A stretch of DNA of 64,000 bases. Source: Ramazzottius varieornatus. Its lineage: Eukaryota > Tardigrada > Eutardigrada > Parachela > Ramazzottiidae. This document shows, one piece after another, positions 57,001-64,000 of this stretch. The notes beneath the pieces are model-generated. The model made no database searches. It had not been told where the DNA came from and saw only the letters and a list, made by a program, of their open reading frames with translations. The stretch covers positions 4,709,092 to 4,773,091 of the forward strand of contig BDGG01000003.1 of the NCBI GenBank assembly GCA_001949185.1, written 5' to 3'. The position numbers were made by a program, and so were the translations under genes. The first letter of the stretch is position 1. Each line of letters opens with the position of its first letter.

Positions 57001-58406
57001 ATTTTTTGGCACCACCTCGTCCAACTCGCGCACTTTTGGCTATCTTGCCTACTCTCAGGTGCGCCACTTACACTCAGGTTTCAGACACTTCGTTTGACCC
57101 GCGCATTTGTATTGTCTCATACTCGTACCACTACTGTATCACATGCGCCACTTCTCTTCGCGCTTTAAAAATCTTGATCAAGTTGCGCACCGGAACGTAA
57201 ATATATGGTTGTAACTTTACCTTCGTAAAGCCAGTCGGGAATGCCATTATAGATCACTTCCGTGCCATTCCGAGGATTTTGATCCGTGGCCCCAGTATCG
57301 GTTAACCTGACAGCATTTTCTAATAATCCTTCCTGCGATAACTTTTGGTAGTAAATGTCATTTTCATGGACGAAGACAAGTTTATGTTCCACTGTCGAAG
57401 GTGCCCAGGTTGCGTACTGCAACAAGAGTGGTCTGTGGTCGTCGAATGGACTGATGATTAACGACGCGTTCAGCCATTGATGATTATCCAGATCGTGAAT
57501 TCTATACGACGCTTTCGTGGTATGCCGGTAGACCTGAAACATAGCAGAAAACCTTCTCGAGAATCGATCGGTAGGAGTTTCCAATCGTTCGACCACAGTC
57601 TACCTTCCGAGTATCCTTTGTGTAGAGTAGAAACCTTCTTTCAGCAGAAGGCGCCAACTTGTACGAATCTATTCTTTCCGAAGCTTTCTGAAGAAGAAGC
57701 AATTCCTTTGAAAGTTTATAAATCAAGTTCTTCCTCGAGGTTGTCAAGAACCAAAAGTCGCGGGCGAGAAAGGGGACAGCGACCTGAACATAACCGTTTT
57801 CTCAAGTGGCGCACGCTTCCGGCCGATAACAGTGCCAACGTGCGCTACTTAAGTCAGCGATAGTTTACCGACGTTTCAATTTCAGTTTAACTTACCAAAT
57901 CGAGTAAAATCGATGTAGTTTTATTCTGTAGATTGTGGACAATTATGGAGTTGTTCGTATCGGACTGATACAGTAACTCTTTATCTGTGAGAAATAGTTG
58001 AAACCAAACATGAATCAAGGTTTAGGAGAAAGCATGGTGAGGACCGGAAGAGCGACTTACCGGATAACCACTGAACTTCCTTGTACGATGGACTGAGACT
58101 TCCGTCTGTGATGTCGTACAGCGTAAGTGGCTGTCCATCCCGATGGTAAGTCTCCACGGCTGTAAAGATAAACTTGACATTCAGTAAGACAAAGTGCAGC
58201 CAGGATGAGGATGGGAAAAAGATGAGGAACTCACTGGGAGCCAGTAAGGCAATGGCCATTATCACAAGTGCACATATCACAGCAATGACACAGAGGGCAA
58301 TCAAGACGCCCTTCCAGTTCTTCCCGCCAGCTTCCGGTGTGGCCAATTCCTGAAATTGTTTGATACTTCTTATCGATGCATAGTTTGCCGAGCCACCATG
58401 ATGCAT
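54035..58406 (-). CDS. DPP4: Dipeptidyl peptidase 4-family serine peptidase, type II membrane protein
   Basis: Fifteen exons (58406-58235, 58159-58061, 57984-57896, 57687-57604, 57534-57222, 56964-56795, 56608-56487, 56397-56238, 56179-55983, 55706-55360, 55102-54774, 54697-54592, 54519-54373, 54293-54220, 54154-54035) encode 842 residues. A short cytoplasmic tail precedes one membrane segment (NWKGVLIALCVIAVICALVI). A beta-propeller follows (APSAERRFLLYTKDTRK, WAPSTVEHKLVFVHENDIYY, WWSPDSKYLAYLSFND). The N-terminal substrate-anchoring double Glu is at LYE|EEIL. The hydrolase domain has RVYGGPGSQ, IDGRGSGYQGF, nucleophile GW|SYGG split by an intron, LVHGTADDNVHFQQ (Asp) and PDEDHSI (His). The full catalytic set is present, so it is probably active, unlike DPP6/10. 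DPP4 enzymes remove X-Pro or X-Ala dipeptides from peptide hormones. Confidence 0.9.
55183..55229. repeat. palindromic hairpin in DPP4-like intron 10
   Basis: AAGTGACGCAC..GTGCGCCACTT, with left flank GGAAGCTTGGCAAACGAATTC. Confidence 0.88.
55800..55918. repeat. palindromic hairpin dimer in DPP4-like intron 9, complete element 55762-55951
   Basis: Copies at 55800-55845 and 55872-55918. The outer ends GGAGCCCGGCAAACGAACTC and CGAGTTCGTTTGCCGGACT are inverted repeats of each other, defining the full dimeric unit. Confidence 0.92.
56691..56737. repeat. palindromic hairpin in DPP4-like intron 6
   Basis: Left flank GGAAGCTCGGCAGAAAAAAAC; right flank AAACGATCTTGTCGAGTTTGG. Confidence 0.9.
57021..57070. 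repeat. decayed hairpin in DPP4-like intron 5
   Basis: CAACTCGCGCACTTTTGGC..AGGTGCGCCACTT; recognisable right arm, poor left arm. Not counted among the ~55 copies. Confidence 0.5.
57804..57850. repeat. palindromic hairpin in DPP4-like intron 3
   Basis: AAGTGGCGCACGCTTCCGGCC..AACGTGCGCTACTT, right side followed by decayed flank. Confidence 0.9.
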
Positions 58407-59117
58407 TTCGAAACCCAAAGGGATGTTTTTCTAGTAACGCAATTTAGTCAACACAACCGATAGGTTAACTAATCAACTTCTAGCACACAATCAAGCGACC
58501 GCAAAGGAATTGAGACACGGAAGTGGGTACTTTTCTGGGAGAAAATGTCTAAGTGTGACAGAATGGTAGAAACACGGTTGTGGAACGTTGCTGGAAGCTT
58601 GAGCTAGGGAATTTACGGTTTGGAAGTTGCCAAACGGAGGACTCACTGGTGTCGATTATATTAACAACCGGGCACGTTCACGATCTGGGGCGGATGCTCG
58701 GAACAACAAATTGGGCATCGTTAGGGACCGTCGCAGAGACAGAAGTTATGTGCCGAGGATATTATCGCCAGGCGTTCAAGCAAAACGTGCGTGAGAATAT
58801 CCATCAATAACAACTGGTCAACACTTGTCCCGTGATGTCGGACAGATTTACTGCGACGTGAGAGACCCAAACCCTCTTCCTCTGTCATGTCATCGGTTAT
58901 ATTTCAACCAGACGACAACATGCAAGTCCTAAATCAGGAACGTTAACGACAACATGGGAACCTAACATGTGGAACCACTTCACACCCGCACATCTCACTG
59001 GAAACGATTAGCACGCTTCCGAAAAAGTCACGGAAAGTTGTCCTGCGTGCAGATGGCGCTGTGTGAACCCAGGCGGTTTCCATTTTTGAAAGCACGAAAA
59101 CCGATCATATTTTTGTC

Positions 59118-59165
59118 AGATGGCGCATGCATCTACTCAATAACATCGAATATCTACGCCACTTG
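59118..59165. repeat. palindromic hairpin, intergenic
   Basis: Decayed copy (AGATGGCGCATGCA..ATCTACGCCACTT). Confidence 0.78.
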
Positions 59166-60064
59166 GGAAACTTTCGAACTCGGCCGAAAATTCAAGCTTC
59201 TCAGAACTTCGTCAGCGCTTCGAAGGGTTTCCACAATGTATATGCATACTGCAGTCAGCTACTGACTTGAGACAACGGAGCAAAATCTAAAGTGAAACCA
59301 AATGATCGTACCAGCGTAATAACTCACGTCAGAACGTACAGACTAAAATTGTGGTAGGGAAGAGCTTACATCGGTTAATAATGGCCTAGGCTTTTTTCTC
59401 ATTAATTTGTTGAATAATGGAAGTGATTTTTTAGTTATAGATGAATGTCATCCGCACACAGAACACTCACTTCCGGCTTGCCTTCGGTCATGGAATAAAC
59501 CTCCTCCTTCCTGGCCACCGCCATTGTCAAAGTTCGCCACACTACAGCAGGTTACAGGAAGTGAATCGAGCTCGAACCAAAGCTAAGCAGATCAAATCAT
59601 CAAGCTCCAGAACTATCCCACTGGTTTCCAATTAGCCACGGTTAGAAACCATACTCCGAGATATGCGTTGTTCTCTCTTGCAAGAAGACACCAGTGCGCC
59701 ATAGTACGCTGATTACCTGAAGTAGGATTTCACACTCGAACCGTGGTTTAGTTCTGTCGAACTTCAACGCCCATATCTGACTTGGGGTATTCAGCCGTTT
59801 AAGATATGGTGTCCGAGACCAATACTTTGATTTCATGAAGAATATGCCCTGTCAAATTGCAGCGGAATTCCGATAAACCTTATCGCTTACGCAGGTCAAA
59901 ACGTTTGGAACTCTGAGAGACTGGGAGATTTCTCCATGGCATTCCTTCATGTCACAATGCGCCATTTTTAATTCCAAGAGCTTCCTATCCCCTCTTCTTC
60001 TCTACGAAAATGCGGAAAGGAACATCATCGGCAGCAGAGGAGAGCTCGGTAGGATCTGATTTCC

Positions 60065-60112
60065 CAAGTGACGCACTTTTGCGGTGTTAGAACCGGCAAG
60101 CGTGCGCCACTT
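60065..60112. repeat. palindromic hairpin, intergenic
   Basis: AAGTGACGCAC..GCGTGCGCCACTT with right flank AACTTGTCGCGTTCGTTCGCC. Confidence 0.9.
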
Positions 60113-60720
60113 GGACAAACAAACTTGTCGCGTTCGTTCGCCCAAGTCCCTGACTTCCTTGTGCCAATCGACGTTCGCGCAAGAGTAAAGAAGGACCACA
60201 GGAAGATCATCGAAGCCAGAGAGCTTTACTACCAATTTCTGATTAGACCCACGTCTCAAGGTTAACATGATACAGCCAGTCTCTCTTTGCAATCCTGTAA
60301 AACCCGACGACCAGGCGGGAAAGCATTTTGAATTTCCTCACATTATCGCATGACGGTAATGGCTGGCGTACATGCACTTTGTGCATCAATCAGTAACCAC
60401 CCGCGTTCCTCTCACTGCAAAGAGATTTCTATAATTAACCAAAACATAATGTCAAGCCAAGAACGTAACTGCTACATTCCGCTAGACCACCAACTAGTAG
60501 ATGAATTTAGCGCAGACAGGCATCAGCGAACCCAACGACGACTTGCGCTGACTGCATGCAGTTGGACCTCGTGCTGCGGTCGCTGATCATATGTGAATTC
60601 TACAGCAGCTCTCCTCAGTTTTTCCACAGCTTGTACACCAGACTGAAGACTTGTAGAGTATTGGAAGTGACGGTGTCAGCAAACATAAAGATACACAAAT
60701 TCGGCCAGATCGTTTTTTTT

Positions 60721-60768
60721 CTAGTGGCGCACACCTTTGGTAATATTCGCTAAAAGCGCGCGCCACTT
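60721..60768. repeat. palindromic hairpin, intergenic
   Basis: TAGTGGCGCACACC..AAGCGCGCGCCACTT, with right flank ACGATCTGGCTGTGAGGTTG. Confidence 0.88.
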
Positions 60769-61094
60769 TGGAAAACGATCTGGCTGTGAGGTTGTTTGTC
60801 GAGAGCGCCAAAACGTGCATGAGCGTGCAAGATCTCCTCCCCGATCATGGCTAATGTGATTAGTCCACAAAATATTCCTGTATAATTTACAGACTACCGC
60901 ATGAGTACGCCGAAAGTGTTTATTTTTCGAGGGACTGCAGTGATCCCCGATCAATATGCTAATTTTCAAATTGGGATGATATCGAACACGTCTCGCTTGA
61001 TGATTGTGTTAACCGAAAAGCAATCGGTACAATTTCAATAATTTTGTCCTTCCCCTTATTGGCGCAATAATTTCTTAAATCGACCAGAAACATT

Positions 61095-61298
61095 ATGTAC
61101 CTCGCTATCATCGTAGTTGTCAATTTCCTTCATGTTTTTCTCCAGCAGGTGTGTTCGATGCCCCGCTTTCTCATCAACAATCCAGTCTTTGCAACCGCGT
61201 ATTCCACAATTCCGAGTAACATAAATTGCCAACAGACGTCAGAGTCATTTTCAAAGATTCCAAAGGGGACCAAGAACAGACTATATCGACGGAAGTAA
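61095..61298 (+). CDS. possible small secreted peptide, 67 residues
   Basis: ATG-initiated frame with a plausible signal peptide (MYLAIIVVVNFLHVFLQQVCS) followed by 46 polar residues with a single cysteine, ending in a basic tail (NRLYRRK). There is no homologue in view and no neighbouring exon. Frames of this length occur by chance, so the call rests only on the leader. Confidence 0.3.
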   Translation: MYLAIIVVVNFLHVFLQQVCSMPRFLINNPVFATAYSTIPSNINCQQTSESFSKIPKGTKNRLYRRK

Positions 61299-64000
61299 AA
61301 CTATTTATCCAGACGGAGAACAAACAACGTCTGAAGGATGAAAACATCCAGAGTTTATTTTTACGTAAAGTGGGCGAAGCGTCCAAATAAAGGTTGACGT
61401 TGAAAGTGAGGGGAACATGGTTATATCAGGAAGATGACAGCTAATCATCGAAGCCAACGGGAACCCAATAAAATTCCAGTGAGAAATGAGTGCGTTCATC
61501 CAGCCGGGATTGGATCAAGGAAGACCTAGCCACCTCCCGTGCAATATAGTTTTCACTAGTGTGTACCAGGAGTAAACACAGGATAATTGCTTCGGCTTGT
61601 TGGAGCATGAATGGAAATGAAAGAGGAGGCTAAGCTGTAGGCAGGGGATATCGAGGTTCGCTGTAATCGTGACAGGCAGCAGTTTGCAAGTCGTCTGTCT
61701 TAAGGACCAGGCCCGCTGCGATGGCGCGCGTCTTCATCGAGAAAGAGAAATCTTCAAGTGGTTCGCGAGATAGCTCGGCTCAGCTGCATATGACAGCGCC
61801 TTCACGAAGAGGGGTTTCGCCAGCCTGTCACACACTTTGTTCCAGCCAAACAGCAGATCAAGAGGGGACGGAACATCACAAAACCTCACACGTCAAAAAA
61901 CGTCTGCTGTCAGTTTCTGCACACGAGAGACCGACACTCGATCTCTTTCCCAGTGTGATGTTCTTGTACATATGCTTCTTTGTACTGTATAATGATCAGT
62001 CGGTGACTTGAAGTTCCAGAAGTCTCCTCAAGTTACACTTGAAGATTGTGGGACGTGACTGAAAGCGTGGCTTGGAAGACCCGGAAGTGACTGAAATGTA
62101 CACATGGCAGCTCACTAAACGTACGCAACATCACTTTTCAAAGTGGCGCAGCCTTCCAGCCAAAAACACCGAAAGCGTGCGCCACTGGGGAAATCGTCCA
62201 AGCCTAGTTCGTCTACCGAGCTAGCGCACAAAACAGAATTCGCACAACAGCTTTGTGACCGGGGAAGAAACGCGACGGCGTCAGGATCCAGGAACAGGGC
62301 TGGTCTGATGGAGGCGTAATGAATCAGCTTGACTTGTGTAGCACTTCGGAGTATTTTTCTGACGTTTATTTGGCGCGAGTATCATAATGTTATGCTGTAG
62401 TCTGGTTCTTCGGCCGATCTTGTCTGATTGTTGGACTAGCCTGAAGGGAATTGCTGGAAGCTGAAGCAACAAACACTTTGTGCTCTTTGGGATGCTTGCA
62501 GATAAAAGTGATCAGCGAGGCATGAAGGGTAGTAGCTATTGCTATTGATCGCCCGGAAACGGCCCAACTACGACGAGAGTGCAGTCAGCCACTACCCATC
62601 CCACTTTGTTCCCGCCATCGGGAGCCATCAGCGACTGAATGACTGCGTTCCGTTTTTTCTAACACATTTGTCCCTCTTTGCACGCTATTTAACCATCCGT
62701 AAATCATCTCCAATCTATCCACGTTCGCCCGAAAAAGAACTTACCCAACGTTACGTCATCGCACTTGGTCGCTGAATGTTCGATTAGGTTAGGTCAGGTT
62801 TAGGTTTATTGGTTTAAAGTCCATCAGCACGGGAACTTGTCCCATCAAGACCACAGGACATCACAATATCGGTAGAATACAGTCGGAAAAGAGTATCATT
62901 TGTAAAGTTAGCATTTCAGGGCTGGCAGATGTCGATTTTGCCACTTTGGCTGCTTAGCCATCTTTCTTCGTCAGAGGACGGTTTCTCAGTCCGAGCTCAA
63001 GCCAACAGGGCTTCTGAGACTGTGGGCTACCGGATCCACTCACTAAGGAGTTTACCCCGGTCGATGGTTCCGTTTGCAATCAACCTTGCTAGGCCAAAAT
63101 TAGAGTGGCTGTCGCAGGAGGGCTCCGTATACCACTCTTCCCAAAATGTTTGTCTTGACCACCCTTTGCTTACAATAATCAACGGAAAGAGATCAGAACA
63201 ATAAGTCAGAATGAAAAAGTCGGTTTAGCAAAGGAAAAGGCTTCCAGTCAACAGACTCGAGAGCTAGTTCAAATTTCCACTTAGTTTCATAGGCAGCAGC
63301 TGGGAAGTCTAGCGAGTTCCACAAGCTAAACATTATCCCGACGAAGGAGTCAGGACTGGTGAGTAACTTTCGACCATTCAGGAAGGAGCCAGTGGGCTGA
63401 ACGGGACTGGGATGCGTGCGATTGCAAGTTGCAATTAAATTTCCATCACTGACACGCCATTCTGCTACTGTGCACACAAGAACCAGCTACGATCTACGTT
63501 CTTGAATCTTTAAAGTAAGAAACAGCAATTAGGAAGCTAAGCTTATACCGAAACAGCAAACAAAGAAGCCAGAACGGGACGCGTTGAAGAAGCTTCCGAT
63601 TTTAGATGGCGCCACCTACCGGCGGACCCAACGTAGAACTCAGACTTTCAACCAATAGCACGATTTCTACTTTGAAGATTCTGAAGATAAAAACCAGGCT
63701 TTTGCTGTTGCGGTCAAAGCTGGCAAGCCTTGAAGTTGGTTTAAAGGATGAAAATCTGCAATGGAAAGGAAACTAAGATATTAATATAATACGTAAGACA
63801 GAATCTGGGTCGTTCCAAACAGAAACCCTAAATCTCGAATTTATTCAACCTTCTCAGAAATCGAGTTTTTGTGTTTTCACCACCGGTCTTCAGCATGGCA
63901 TAGCCAAACTTCAAGTTTTCACGCCAACTTTCATGTGTGCGGTCTTTTGCGGCATTTTCAGATCCGATGCAATTTCTCTTTCTCCGCAAGATTGCTAGCT
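61299..64000. other. gene-poor stretch; one hairpin and a TTAGG-like patch
   Basis: No gene recognised. Hairpin at 62140-62187. A degenerate run TTAGGTTAGGTCAGGTTTAGG lies at about 62784-62804. Confidence 0.4.
62140..62187. repeat. palindromic hairpin, intergenic
   Basis: AAGTGGCGCAGCCTT..GAAAGCGTGCGCCACTG; right flank AGTTCGTCTACCGAGCT. Confidence 0.88.

Larger units (their letters stand above)
58407..61094. other. gene-poor stretch with three hairpins
   Basis: No gene recognised upstream of DPP4. Hairpins lie at 59118-59165, 60065-60112 and 60721-60768. Confidence 0.4.

Noticed and set aside
1766-62187. CRISPR-like array interpretation of the regularly spaced repeats
   Set aside because: Repeats are palindromic, dispersed in introns of a eukaryotic genome, spacers are themselves conserved, and no cas-like gene is present.
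1766-62187. Hairpins as microRNA precursors
   Set aside because: The stem is only about 19 bp with a tiny loop, shorter than normal pre-miRNA, and copies are too numerous; processing cannot be shown from sequence.
63193-63477. 94-residue minus ORF near the right end
   Set aside because: No signal, domain or splice partner; surrounded by decayed sequence.
1-64000. tRNA and rRNA genes
   Set aside because: I looked for cloverleaf signatures such as GGTTCGAATCC and conserved rRNA blocks and saw none; a tRNA scan would be decisive.

Overview
The window is nuclear DNA from a small multicellular animal. Genes are split by GT..AG introns, and the proteins are metazoan: PAR-6 polarity protein, Twisted gastrulation, amidated RFamide prohormones, a NEK kinase, ATG101, NDUFV2 and RPS24. 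Most introns are either about 45-70 nt or 150-350 nt, and genes are packed 1-2 kb apart on both strands. This fits a compact-genome invertebrate. An ecdysozoan such as a tardigrade is my guess, and the sequence alone does not prove it. No bacterial, viral or organellar segment was seen.

Layout. 1-11 kb: FAM98 (5' exon only, minus), a broken NmrA-like NAD(P)-binding gene (plus), then an ML-domain lipid-binding protein, CHTF8, PPT2 and ATG101 (all minus). 12-25 kb: a secreted cadherin-repeat gene cut short by a frameshift (plus), an RFamide prohormone (minus), an SLC26 anion transporter (plus), a rearranged 2.6 kb stretch with a decayed copy of the SLC26 3' end and inverted duplications, and two more RFamide-type prohormones (minus). 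25-43 kb: a NEK1-like kinase (minus), a tandem pair of tiny Cys-rich genes (plus), a Tudor-domain gene (minus), NUP42 (plus), Twisted gastrulation (minus), a 618-bp TA-flanked inverted-repeat element and a CEP57-like gene (minus). 43-64 kb: PAR-6 (plus, with a 4.3 kb intron), RPS24 (minus), NDUFV2 (plus), a 15-exon DPP4-like peptidase (minus) and about 5.6 kb without a recognisable gene. Divergent pairs probably sharing promoters are Tudor/NUP42, CEP57-like/PAR-6 and RPS24/NDUFV2.

The most striking feature is a short palindromic repeat. Reading by eye I find about 55 copies of a ~47-nt near-perfect hairpin whose arms are AAGTGGCGCACG and CGTGCGCCACTT. It usually sits inside larger inverted flanks containing GCTCGGCAAACGAACTCGAC. 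About 47 of the 55 copies lie inside introns and none lies in an exon. Many occur as head-to-tail dimers with a constant ~80-nt period, and one is a trimer. Nearly every intron over ~150 nt carries one or two copies, while the 45-70 nt introns carry none. This looks like a foldback or MITE-like family that sets intron size here, and an introner-like origin should be tested.

The genes do not form a single pathway. The recurring themes are secretory and neuropeptide proteins and housekeeping functions (autophagy initiation, ribosome, complex I, nuclear pore, cohesion loading, centrosome and polarity).
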